NCBI RefSeq assembly: GCF_002008365.1
Contig: NZ_MRDL01000037.1
Span: forward strand, 62,001-126,000
Source: Rhizobium leguminosarum bv. viciae USDA 2370
GTDB taxonomy: Bacteria; Pseudomonadota; Alphaproteobacteria; Rhizobiales; Rhizobiaceae
Direction of reading: 5' to 3'
Length of the DNA stretch: 64,000 nt
The notes beneath the pieces were generated by a model that was not told the DNA's origin, searched no databases, and was given only the letters and a program-made list of their open reading frames with translations. The position numbers and the translations under genes were made by a program. Below, in pieces: positions 19,239-27,013 of this stretch. How positions within the stretch are numbered: the first letter of the stretch is position 1; each line of letters starts with the position of its first letter.

Positions 19239-19991
19239 GTGCAGAAGTATTACCGTATCGGCCAGATCGTTCCGAGCTCCAACACGACGATGGAGACCGA
19301 AATTCCCGCCATGCTGACGGCACGCCAGTCCATCCGGCCCGAGCGCTTCACTTTCCACTCCAGCCGCATGCGGATGAAGAAAGTGGTGAAGGAAGAACTG
19401 GCGGCAATGGACGCTGAATCCGACCGTTGCGCCGTCGAGCTCTCCGACGCCCGCGTCGATGTTCTCGGATACGCGTGCCTGGTCGCCATCATGGCGATGG
19501 GCCTCGGCTATCACCGCCAGTCGGAGAAGCGCCTGATGGGTCGCACCCAGGAGAATGGCACTGACATTCCCGTCGTGACCAGTGCCGGCGCCCTGATCGA
19601 GGGCCTGAAGGTGATGAAGGCGAGGAAGATCGCCGTCGTCGCGCCTTATATGAAACCGCTGACGGAGCTGGTCGTGGACTACATTCGCGAGGAAGGCTTC
19701 GAGGTCGTGGACTGGCGGGCACTCGAGATCCCCGACAATCTGGATGTGGCGCGCCACGACCCGGAAAATCTTCCGGCGATCGTAGAGACGCTCGACCTGA
19801 CCGATGTGGACGTGATCGTGCTATCGGCCTGCGTGCAGATGCCATCGCTGCCCGTCATCGCCAAGGTCGAAGCCATGACAGGCAAACCGGTACTGACCGC
19901 CGCCGTCGCGACCACTTATTGCATGCTCAAGAAGCTCGGTCTGGAAGCCGTCGCGCCAGGCGCCGGCGCACTTCTGTCGGGCGCATACTGA
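19239..19991 (+). CDS. nicE: Maleate cis-trans isomerase
   Basis: A 250-residue member of the Asp/Glu racemase superfamily that isomerises maleate to fumarate, the last step of the nicotinate pathway. The two catalytic cysteines are Cys80 (LGYACLVAIM) and Cys198 (VLSACVQMPS). The N-terminal VPSSNTTMETEIPAML is typical of maleate isomerases. The GTG at 19239 has AAAGGA about 8 bases upstream and begins at the conserved first strand; an ATG-less extension to 19200 has no ribosome site. It lies 77 bases after nicD, the gap holding the hairpin. Confidence 0.94.
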   Translation: MQKYYRIGQIVPSSNTTMETEIPAMLTARQSIRPERFTFHSSRMRMKKVVKEELAAMDAESDRCAVELSDARVDVLGYACLVAIMAMGLGYHRQSEKRLMGRTQENGTDIPVVTSAGALIEGLKVMKARKIAVVAPYMKPLTELVVDYIREEGFEVVDWRALEIPDNLDVARHDPENLPAIVETLDLTDVDVIVLSACVQMPSLPVIAKVEAMTGKPVLTAAVATTYCMLKKLGLEAVAPGAGALLSGAY

Positions 19992-20004
19992 AGAGGGGCC
20001 GATC

Positions 20005-20646
20005 ATGCAGAGCGCGCAAAGCAATTATCAGGGCGTCTGGGGCAACCGCATCGGCTTCGGCCAGCGCCCTGCCCTCCTCGTCATCGATTTCCTAAAGGGG
20101 TACACCACCGAGGGCGCGCCTCTCTACGCCCCTGGCGTGGTTGACGCGGTCGCGCAGACGCCGGCGCTCATCGATGCCGCCCGCGAAGCCGGCATCCCGA
20201 TCATCCATACGCGCATCCTCTATCTTGCGGAAGACTGCGCCGATGGCGGGATGTGGGTGAAGAAGTCGCCTGTCATGAAAGGAATGGTCGAAGGCAACGT
20301 GCTGGCCGAATTCTGCGACGGCGTCGAGCCTGCCAGCGGCGAACTCGTCATCGTCAAGCAATATGCCAGCGCCTTCTTCGGCACCAGTCTTGCCTCCCAG
20401 TTGCATGCGCAGGGGATCGACACCGTGATCATGGCCGGCTGTTCGACCAGCGGCTGCATTCGCGCCACCGCCGTGGATGCGGTCCAGCATGGATTCCGCG
20501 GCATCGTGGTGCGCGAGTGCGTCGGCGACCGGCACCCAGATCCGCACAATGCCAATCTCTTCGACATCGACAGCAAATATGGCGATGTCGTTTCGAGGGA
20601 GGAGGCGATCGCGGAAATCGCCAAAGTCAGGTCCGACCGCGCATAA
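20005..20646 (+). CDS. nicF: Maleamate amidohydrolase
   Basis: A 213-residue isochorismatase-fold cysteine hydrolase that converts maleamate to maleate and ammonia. The triad is Asp28 (LLVIDFLKGY), Lys118 (VIVKQYASAFFGT) and Cys151 (MAGCSTSGCIRA). The order nicE-nicF-nicX supports the assignment. This step releases the pyridine nitrogen. It starts 13 bases after nicE. Confidence 0.95.
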   Translation: MQSAQSNYQGVWGNRIGFGQRPALLVIDFLKGYTTEGAPLYAPGVVDAVAQTPALIDAAREAGIPIIHTRILYLAEDCADGGMWVKKSPVMKGMVEGNVLAEFCDGVEPASGELVIVKQYASAFFGTSLASQLHAQGIDTVIMAGCSTSGCIRATAVDAVQHGFRGIVVRECVGDRHPDPHNANLFDIDSKYGDVVSREEAIAEIAKVRSDRA

Positions 20647-20705
20647 TTTGGGGGAAACGCCCCAGACTTCAAACCTAAGCCTTCAAACAAGATAGGGGAA
20701 CGAGC

Positions 20706-21737
20706 ATGGATCAATTCAGCTTCACGGAAATTTGCCTGCATCAGTTGAAGATGTCGGGTGTCCACGAGGGCGAAAAACTCATCGTCCTGACCCAGGGCAG
20801 CGAGCGCCTCGATTACGCCGACGCCTTCATGGCGGCAGGCATTCGTCTTGGCGCCAAGATGTATCACATGCGTTTGCCGCCGGTGCCACCGGCAGGTGCC
20901 TGGGCGGTCGGCCAGACGGGACTCGCCGCCATGCCGGAAGCGGTGGAGGCCCTGAAGGCTGCCGACATGCTGATCGACTGCATCTTCCTGCTCTTCAGCC
21001 CGGAGCAGATGGCGATCCAGGCGGCCGGCACGCGTATCCTGACCGCCGTCGAACCGCCAGAAATTCTGGCACGCATGCTGCCGACCAAGGAACTGCGCGA
21101 GCGCGTCGAATTTGCCGGAGACCTGCTGTCCAAGGCGAAGGTGATGCGGATCACCTCTCCGCACGGCACGGACGTCACCTACAAGCTCAACACCTATCCC
21201 GCCATTACCGAATATGCGTGCACGGACGAGCCGGGCCGCTGGGATCATTGGCCGTCCGGCTTTGTCTTCACCGGCGGTGACGACGATGGCGTCGACGGGA
21301 CAATCGTCGTTGCTCCGGGCGACATCCTGCTGCCGCAGAACATCTACGTGCGCGACCCGATCATCTACACGATTGAAAACGGATGGATCACCGATATTCG
21401 CGGCGGCCTCGATGCCGAGCTGGTCAAGTCCTACATGGATGGTTTCAACGACCCGCGTGGCATGGGCATGAGCCATGTCGGCTGGGGTCTCAATCAGAAC
21501 GCCAAGTGGCATCGCATGGTACCGGGCGAATTCCCCGGTGGCATGGGAATGGAGGCACGCTCCTTCTACGGCAACGTGATGTTTTCAACCGGCCCCAACA
21601 ACGAGCTCGGCGGCCCGAACGACACCGCGTGCCATCTGGATATCCCGATGCGCGGTTGCTCGCTGTTCCTCGATGATGAGCCAATGGTTCTGGATGGCGA
21701 CATCGCCGTGAAGGAAATGAAGCACAACTTCAAATAA
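20706..21737 (+). CDS. nicX: 2,5-dihydroxypyridine 5,6-dioxygenase
   Basis: A 343-residue non-haem Fe(II) ring-opening dioxygenase of the M29-leucyl-aminopeptidase-like fold, producing N-formylmaleamate from 2,5-dihydroxypyridine. The expected iron ligands are His257 (GMSHVGWGLN), His310 and Asp312 (ACHLDIPMRG). They are all shifted by eight from the positions I recall for Pseudomonas NicX (265, 318, 320), which supports correct alignment. It lies 59 bases after nicF and closes the catabolic operon. A strong GC hairpin follows the gene. Confidence 0.95.
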   Translation: MDQFSFTEICLHQLKMSGVHEGEKLIVLTQGSERLDYADAFMAAGIRLGAKMYHMRLPPVPPAGAWAVGQTGLAAMPEAVEALKAADMLIDCIFLLFSPEQMAIQAAGTRILTAVEPPEILARMLPTKELRERVEFAGDLLSKAKVMRITSPHGTDVTYKLNTYPAITEYACTDEPGRWDHWPSGFVFTGGDDDGVDGTIVVAPGDILLPQNIYVRDPIIYTIENGWITDIRGGLDAELVKSYMDGFNDPRGMGMSHVGWGLNQNAKWHRMVPGEFPGGMGMEARSFYGNVMFSTGPNNELGGPNDTACHLDIPMRGCSLFLDDEPMVLDGDIAVKEMKHNFK

Positions 21738-21750
21738 CCGGGCTTGCCAG

Positions 21751-21778
21751 CCGCTCCGCGTGAAATCGCGCGGAGCGG
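21751..21778 (+). terminator. GC-rich hairpin after nicX
   Basis: CCGCTCCGCG (21751-21760) pairs perfectly with CGCGGAGCGG (21769-21778) around an 8-base loop; outer bases GCCA/TGGC can extend the stem. There is no T-run on the plus strand, so it is a terminator-like or mRNA end-protecting structure. Confidence 0.5.
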
Positions 21779-21871
21779 GTTGGCGGTGTGCCACGCCTTG
21801 ACCGTCGCAACATGCTGTGGTGTTTCCTGCATTCCCGCCAAAGACGCCGTAACTGATGGACCACATCGACG

Positions 21872-22351
21872 ATGACCGCAAAAGAGACCGAACAGCTGCC
21901 AGAAGCTCCGGCGCCTCAAAATGGCTACCAAGTGACGGAGCAAGTCGGGCATCTCCTGCGCAAGGCCTATCAGCGCCATCTGTCGATTTTCCAGACCAAT
22001 GCCAGCGATCCGGACTTGACGTCGGTGCAGTTCGTGACGCTGTGCGCGCTGCACGATCTCGGTCCCAGCTCGCAGGTCGAGCTCGTGAAGGCAACGTCCG
22101 TCGACCAGGCGACCATCCGTGGCATCGTCGAGCGGCTGAAGGCCCGCGGACTGATCGATCTCTCCAAGGACGAGGCTGACGGCCGCAAGGTGGTGATCTC
22201 TTTGCTGCCCAAGGGGGAAGCCCTGCTGCAGGACATGTATCCGCAAGCCTACCTCATCAGTGAAAAGACTGTCGCGCGTCTCAATCCGGCGGAACGCATC
22301 GCGTTGTTGTATCTCTTGCGCAAAATCGCCGACGATGAGACTGATCAGTAG
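21872..22351 (+). CDS. nicR: MarR family regulator of the nic genes
   Basis: A 159-residue MarR protein related to Pseudomonas NicR, which represses nic genes until 6-hydroxynicotinate appears. The N-terminal helix (VTEQVGHLLRKAYQRHLSIF) and DNA-binding region (SVDQATIRGIVERLKARGLI) are characteristic. It follows nicX by 134 bases in the same direction. The probable operators are the twin 12-base near-palindromes in the nicA/nicC interval. The ATG at 21872 has only a weak ribosome site. Confidence 0.88.
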   Translation: MTAKETEQLPEAPAPQNGYQVTEQVGHLLRKAYQRHLSIFQTNASDPDLTSVQFVTLCALHDLGPSSQVELVKATSVDQATIRGIVERLKARGLIDLSKDEADGRKVVISLLPKGEALLQDMYPQAYLISEKTVARLNPAERIALLYLLRKIADDETDQ

Positions 22352-22705
22352 GTGTTGATTGGGGTCCCTGCTCTTGAAGGGATTCGAACTACCGCCCCGC
22401 TCCTCGAAAGCGAATTTTTCTGGAGGTTGATCGATACAGCGCAATCAAGTCGCTCTCGCAATTACGAAAATATTTCGATCGAGAGGCGCTTCGGTCGGCA
22501 ACGCTGCACTATCGCGATGACAGGCGCTGCGATGCTGCTTGAGGATGCAAGCCGATAGCCGCGCACGGCCTTTCGTTCCGCTATTGTCACCCGACAAAGA
22601 AACTGCCATCATGGACTGGCAGGCTCCAATGGGCCGCTGATATTCCATGAGCAGGGTAGCTCTCGACCGGAAACGGGCGGGAGCTTTTTTATTTTTTGGT
22701 GGACG
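22352..22705 (+). promoter_or_regulatory. Long leader region upstream of amiC
   Basis: A 354-base non-coding stretch between nicR and the AmiC gene. Its end is an intrinsic terminator (22658-22697) that finishes only 8 bases before the amiC start. It should hold the amiCR promoter and an attenuator that an AmiR-type protein can relieve. An earlier short stem CTGCCA/TGGCAG spans about 22603-22622. No gene is seen. Confidence 0.6.
22658..22697 (+). terminator. Intrinsic terminator/attenuator before amiC
   Basis: AGCTCTCG (22658-22665) pairs with CGGGAGCT (22678-22685) with one G-U pair. The inner CCG/CGG stem closes a GAAA tetraloop (22670-22673). T6-A-T6 follows (22685-22697). The ribosome site GGTGG lies just after the T-run, so the hairpin attenuates amiC itself rather than ending nicR. 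Confidence 0.8.
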
Positions 22706-23857
22706 ATGATGCATTCAGAAAGCTGGCGTGTCGGTGTGCTGTTCTCCGAAACGGGTGTGACCGGAGCGGTGGAAAAAACCCAAAGGGCGGCAACGTTGCT
22801 GGCGATCGACGAAATCAACGCGGCGGGAGGCGTGCTCGGGCGGGCTATCGAGCCCATTGTGTACGATCCGCAATCGACGCCCAATCTCTACAAGGAACTT
22901 GCAGTCAGGCTTTGCGACGAAGATCGCGTCCGGGTCGTATTCGGTTGCCATATGTCGAGCACCCGCAAAGCCGTCCTTCCCGTCATCGAGGCCCGTGACG
23001 CTTTGCTGTTTTATCCGACGCTGTACGAGGGGTTCGAATATTCCCGGCACTGCATCTATACGGGGGCGGCCCCCAACCAAAACTCGGTCCAGTTGGTCGA
23101 CTTCCTGACCAGGCATTATGGAAAGCGGGTTTTCCTCGTGGGCTCGAACTACGTCTATCCTTATGAATCCAACCGGACGATCAGCGACCTTTTTCTTCAG
23201 GTCGGCGGACAGGTGCTGGACGAGATGTATGTTCCCCTGAACCTCAAAACCGAAGACGTCGCCAAAATCATCCGGCATATTCACGCGGCAAAGCCGGACG
23301 TCATCTATTCGACCATTGTCGGTGACGGTATCATCCCCTTCTACACAGCATTCAAGGAGGCCGGATTCGATGCGGCGACGATGCCGATCTCGAGCCAGTC
23401 GACCAGCGAGGCCGACGTGATCCGCATGCGGCCGGAGGTGGCCGCAGGGCACATTACCGCCGCCCCCTTCTTTGCGTCTCTGGATACGCCACGCGCCCGC
23501 GCCTTCGTCTCCGCTTACGAACGGCGCTATGGCTTGCAGATGCCGCCCACAGCACCAGCCGAAGCCGCCTACTTCCAGGTTTATCTCTATGCGGCGGCTT
23601 TGCAGCACGCCGGCAGCGACAGGCTCGAGGAGCTTCTGCCGGCTCTTTCTGAAGTCGAGTACGATGCACCGCAGGGGGCGGTTAAGATAGACCGGCTGAC
23701 GAACCACACGCATCTGTGGCCGAGAGTGGCAAGGGTGAATGCGCAGGGCAGCTACGACATCGTCTACGATCCGTCGCTCCGGGTCGCGCCTGATCCGTTC
23801 ATGCGCGAATATCGCCCGGACTTCACGCAGTCTTCCCCGCATAGCGTCCCGGTTTGA
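22706..23857 (+). CDS. amiC: AmiC-like cytoplasmic amide sensor (periplasmic-binding-protein fold)
   Basis: A 383-residue protein of the Leu/Ile/Val-type binding fold with no signal peptide, as in Pseudomonas AmiC, which binds short amides and holds AmiR inactive. The sequence begins WRVGVLFSETGVTGAVE and contains VFGCHMSSTRKAVLPV and FLVGSNYVYPYESNRT, shared with the exported binding protein at 24724, so sensor and importer probably see the same ligand. It is followed after 11 bases by the ANTAR protein gene. Start at 22706, with a second ATG three bases on. Confidence 0.88.
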   Translation: MMHSESWRVGVLFSETGVTGAVEKTQRAATLLAIDEINAAGGVLGRAIEPIVYDPQSTPNLYKELAVRLCDEDRVRVVFGCHMSSTRKAVLPVIEARDALLFYPTLYEGFEYSRHCIYTGAAPNQNSVQLVDFLTRHYGKRVFLVGSNYVYPYESNRTISDLFLQVGGQVLDEMYVPLNLKTEDVAKIIRHIHAAKPDVIYSTIVGDGIIPFYTAFKEAGFDAATMPISSQSTSEADVIRMRPEVAAGHITAAPFFASLDTPRARAFVSAYERRYGLQMPPTAPAEAAYFQVYLYAAALQHAGSDRLEELLPALSEVEYDAPQGAVKIDRLTNHTHLWPRVARVNAQGSYDIVYDPSLRVAPDPFMREYRPDFTQSSPHSVPV

Positions 23858-23868
23858 GAGGGAGCGAG

Positions 23869-24477
23869 ATGTCATTCGCCCTTCTCAGGGATCTGCGGGA
23901 TCTCAAAGTTGTGGTCATCCACCCTCGGACATCCGAGGGAGATTTTCTCGTGGATCATCTGCGCCGTATCGGTTGCATGGTCAATTGTCTCTGGCCGGTG
24001 CCGGCCGAATTGCCGCATGGCACGGATGTCGTCTTCCTTGCCATGGAAGACGAGGCGAGACCGGAAATCGAGCGTCTGCTGAAGTCCTTTCCCAACCCGG
24101 CCCCGACCATGCTTGCCATTGTCGGTTACGAAAACCCCTCAACGTTGCAGATCGTACTGGAAAGCGGCGCGCTTGCCATCGTCGAAAGACCGATCAAACC
24201 CTTCGGCCTCCTCACCAATCTGGCCATCGCCCGCAACCTGTGGCTCGAACGCCAGAAGCTCGTCAAGGAGGCACGCAAGTACAAGCGCAAGGTTCTAGGT
24301 GACCAGAAACTGGCACGGGCAAAAGCGATTCTGATGGCCAACCGCGGCACCAGCGAGACCGAGGCCTACCGCGAAATGCGCGAGCAGGCGATGGCCCGGC
24401 GCGTGCCCATCGATGAAATCGCCAATTCGATTATCAACGCCGAACAACTCTTGCGCCCAGCCCAGAAACATGATTAG
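23869..24477 (+). CDS. amiR: AmiR-like ANTAR RNA-binding antiterminator
   Basis: A 202-residue protein with an N-terminal degenerate receiver domain (LKVVVIHPRTSEGDFLVDHL, lacking an obvious phosphoacceptor pocket), a coiled linker (ARNLWLERQKLVKEARKYKR) and a C-terminal ANTAR helix bundle (KLARAKAILMANRGTSETEA, MARRVPIDEIANSII). AmiR binds leader RNA and prevents terminator formation when AmiC releases it. The ATG at 23869 has GAGAGGGAGCG just upstream. Both flanking leaders contain terminators, its expected targets. Confidence 0.92.
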   Translation: MSFALLRDLRDLKVVVIHPRTSEGDFLVDHLRRIGCMVNCLWPVPAELPHGTDVVFLAMEDEARPEIERLLKSFPNPAPTMLAIVGYENPSTLQIVLESGALAIVERPIKPFGLLTNLAIARNLWLERQKLVKEARKYKRKVLGDQKLARAKAILMANRGTSETEAYREMREQAMARRVPIDEIANSIINAEQLLRPAQKHD

Positions 24478-24723
24478 TTTTTCATGTGTTTCGAACGAAA
24501 CGCCTCCGGCACATCCCTTCGCTTGACGAAGCCATGTGCCGCTGTTGCACACGGCGCAGCCGTGATGCGGTGATGGCAAGGGTGCCCGCAGGCTGTGACA
24601 AGCCTCGCGGGTTTTTTGTTGTCTGCTGACAGTGACGTCAGTTCTCTACCCATTTCCGGCATGAAAGCCTCGCCGTTCGGCGGGCCGTGCCGTCGTGCGC
24701 CAATCAAAAAAAGGGGAACCAAG
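24478..24723 (+). promoter_or_regulatory. Structured leader RNA of the amide/urea-type importer operon
   Basis: This 246-base leader holds two strong hairpins and an intrinsic terminator. Hairpin 1 (24508-24540) is GGCACAT/ATGTGCC, a symmetric CC/CC internal loop, then CTTCG/CGAAG. Hairpin 2 (24550-24564) is CACGG/CCGTG around CGCAG. The terminator is at 24585-24617. Position right after an ANTAR-protein gene argues for AmiR-dependent antitermination. I could not confirm the A1/G4 hexaloop consensus of ANTAR targets. Confidence 0.7.
24585..24617 (+). terminator. Attenuator terminator before the importer operon
   Basis: CCCGC-A-GGCT (24585-24594), hexaloop GTGACA, then AGCC-TC-GCGGG (24601-24611) and six T residues (24612-24617). 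It lies 106 bases before the binding-protein start, so it attenuates that operon. Confidence 0.82.
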
Positions 24724-25974
24724 ATGGTGTTCAACAGACGTGAATTTTTGAAAACCGCAGCCACCGCTTCTGCCGCGATCGCCCTGCCGGCTCTGGGCAG
24801 CCGCGCCTTCGCAGCCGATCCTATCAAGGTCGGTGCGCTCTATTCGCAAACGGGCGGGCTTTCGGTTGCAGAAAAGCTTCTGGCAAACGGCGTCACGATG
24901 GCCGTTGCCGAAATCAACGCGGCCGGCGGTGTTCTCGGCCGTCCGGTCGAGGTGGTCGTCGAAGATGGAGCTTCCGATCCGAAGACCTTCAGCGAGAAAG
25001 CTTCGAAGCTGATCCTCAAGGACAAGATCTCCACCGTGTTCGGCTGCCATACCTCGGCCAGCCGCAAGGCCGTGCTGCCGATCTTCGAGCGACGGGGCGC
25101 GATGCTGTTCTACCAGACACATTACGAAGGCTTCGAGTGCTCGCGCAACGTCGTCTATTCCGGTGCCGTTCCGAACCAACAGCTCTCCAACTACATCCCC
25201 TGGATCGTCGAGAAACTGGGCAAGAAGAAATTCTTCATCGTCGGCTCGAACTATGTCTATCCGCGCGAGATGGCCAAGGTTTCCAAGAAGCTGATCGAGG
25301 CAGCCGGCGCCGAATGGGTGGCGGACGAATATCTGGAGCTTGGCCATTCGGAATGGGCCGTCATGGTCAGCAAGATCAAGGAATCGGGCGCCGACGTGGT
25401 CCTGTCCAACGTGGTCGGCGACTCCATCATCGCCTTCTATCGTGAGTTCAAGAACCAGGGGCTTTCACAGGAGGTTCTGCCGATCTGCGCGACGGTCACC
25501 TCCGAAATCGAAATCGCGGCGATGGGCGCCGAATATGCGGCAGGAAGCTATACCTCCTTCCCCTATTTCATGTCGATCGACACACCGGCAAACAAGAGCT
25601 TCATCGACCGCTTCAGGACGTTCGTCAACGATCCAAAAGCCGTTACTTACCATTCACTCGAAGCCGCCTATTTCCAGGTCTTCCTGTGGAAGCAGGCCGT
25701 CGAAAAATCCGGCGATCTTTCTGCGGAGGCGATCAGGGCCGGCATTCGCGGCCAAACCTACGAAGCACCCGGCGGCAAGGTGACCACCGATCCCGATAAC
25801 CTGCATTGCTGGCTGACGCCGCGCATCGGGCAATGGCAGGCGGACGGCCAGAGCAAGGTGGTGAACGCCTACCCGGCCCCGATCAAGCCCCTGCCCTATT
25901 CGGCCTATGGCGAGACGGAGAGCAATCTATTCTGCACCAGCAACGGTCTCGACGCCGCAAAGCTCAAGGGCTGA
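24724..25974 (+). CDS. ABC substrate-binding protein, urea/short-chain amide type
   Basis: A 416-residue periplasmic binding protein of the UrtA/FmdD group. The Tat-like signal begins VFNRREFLKTAATASAAIAL with cleavage after AFA. Family features include VFGCHTSASRKAVLPIF, AMLFYQTHYEGFECSRNVVY and a SNVVGDSIIAFYREF segment. The ATG at 24724 has AAAAGGGGA upstream; the in-frame extension to 24595 crosses the terminator and is rejected. It heads a five-gene importer followed by hydrolase genes. Urea, formamide-type amides or a nitrile-derived amide are plausible ligands. Confidence 0.9.
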   Translation: MVFNRREFLKTAATASAAIALPALGSRAFAADPIKVGALYSQTGGLSVAEKLLANGVTMAVAEINAAGGVLGRPVEVVVEDGASDPKTFSEKASKLILKDKISTVFGCHTSASRKAVLPIFERRGAMLFYQTHYEGFECSRNVVYSGAVPNQQLSNYIPWIVEKLGKKKFFIVGSNYVYPREMAKVSKKLIEAAGAEWVADEYLELGHSEWAVMVSKIKESGADVVLSNVVGDSIIAFYREFKNQGLSQEVLPICATVTSEIEIAAMGAEYAAGSYTSFPYFMSIDTPANKSFIDRFRTFVNDPKAVTYHSLEAAYFQVFLWKQAVEKSGDLSAEAIRAGIRGQTYEAPGGKVTTDPDNLHCWLTPRIGQWQADGQSKVVNAYPAPIKPLPYSAYGETESNLFCTSNGLDAAKLKG

Positions 25975-25991
25975 CCCCTTCCCCGCGACGT

Positions 25992-26013
25992 CCCGCCATC
26001 CATGGATGGCGGG
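25992..26013. repeat. Perfect 22-base palindrome between binding-protein and permease genes
   Basis: The arms CCCGCCATCCA and TGGATGGCGGG form an uninterrupted palindrome with no T-run. Such hairpins after binding-protein genes often stabilise the upstream mRNA so that the binding protein is made in excess of the membrane parts. Confidence 0.7.
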
Positions 26014-26118
26014 ATCATCTCTCGGTAAGGCCGGCCTCCCCTCTTCTTCCGCAAGCTGCCATCCGGATGGGCAAGGCGCAGGAGAGTTCGGCCCGCCCTT
26101 CTCACGAACGGTGGCGTT

Positions 26119-27012
26119 ATGCTCGACATTCTCTTTATCGGCCTCAGTCTCGCCTCGATCCTTCTTTTGGTCGCGCTTGGCCTTGCCATCACCTACGGCG
26201 CCATGGGCGTCATCAACATGGCCCATGGCGAAATGGTCATGATCGGCGCCTATGTCGCCGTCCTCTCCGGCATCTGGCTAAAAGCAAGCCTTCTCTTCGC
26301 GATCCCTCTGGCCTTCGTCGTCACGGCCCTGCTCGGCCTGCTGATCGAGCGGGTGGTCGTCCGGCGACTCTACGGCCGTCTGCTGGACACGCTTCTCGCC
26401 ACCTGGGGAATAGCCATCCTTTTGCAGCAGGCCGTGCGGCTCGAGTTCGGCCTGTCCTTTTTCGACATTCACGTCGAAGGCCTGGGGGCCGGCCTGCAGA
26501 ACGTCGCCGTGCCTGTCTACCTGCAGGGCACGTTCAGGCTCGCCGGCGCTGATATCAACGCCTACCGCGCCTTCATCATCGCCGTTGCCGCCGCGCTGAC
26601 ACTGGCGACATGGTTCATCCTCTACCGGACGGCGGCCGGCATGCAGGTCCGCGCCATCATCCGGAACCCGAAAATGGCCGCAGCCTGCGGCATCGACGTG
26701 AAACGCGTCAACGCCATGACCTTCGCGTTCGGGTCGGGCCTTGCCGGCGTCGCCGGCGTGATGATGTCCGGCTTCAAGACCGTCTTTCCCGACATGGGCA
26801 CGACGATGGTCGTCGACGGCTTCATGGTCGTGGTGACCGGCGGGGTCGGCAGCCTTTTCGGCACCATCCTCTCCTCAGGCCTGCTCGGCGAGATCAATGC
26901 CCTGGTGGCCATCGGTACGAACGACATCCTGGCGCGCGCCGTCGTGTTCGGCGTCGTCATCTTCGTCATCCTCGTCAAGCCCAGCGGGCTGTTCTCGTTC
27001 AAGGGACGCTGA
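26119..27012 (+). CDS. Branched-chain/urea-type ABC permease (LivH/UrtB)
   Basis: A 297-residue inner-membrane permease. The N-terminal helices (LDILFIGLSLASILLLVALG, then GVINMAHGEMVMIGAY) and C-terminal GVVIFVILVKPSGLF are the LivH/UrtB signature. It forms the pore with the LivM-type partner encoded one base after its stop. It follows the palindrome that separates it from the binding-protein gene. Confidence 0.93.
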   Translation: MLDILFIGLSLASILLLVALGLAITYGAMGVINMAHGEMVMIGAYVAVLSGIWLKASLLFAIPLAFVVTALLGLLIERVVVRRLYGRLLDTLLATWGIAILLQQAVRLEFGLSFFDIHVEGLGAGLQNVAVPVYLQGTFRLAGADINAYRAFIIAVAAALTLATWFILYRTAAGMQVRAIIRNPKMAAACGIDVKRVNAMTFAFGSGLAGVAGVMMSGFKTVFPDMGTTMVVDGFMVVVTGGVGSLFGTILSSGLLGEINALVAIGTNDILARAVVFGVVIFVILVKPSGLFSFKGR

Positions 27013-27013
27013 C

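Noticed and set aside
20220-21512. A 430-codon minus-strand frame opposite nicF and nicX.
   Set aside because: Fully antisense to two well-recognised enzymes; composition is rich in His/Asp/Arg repeats typical of shadow frames.
22370-22400. GGGATTCGAACT looks like the T-loop end of a tRNA on the minus strand.
   Set aside because: The remaining arms and acceptor stem cannot be formed from the surrounding sequence; treated as chance or a very short relic.
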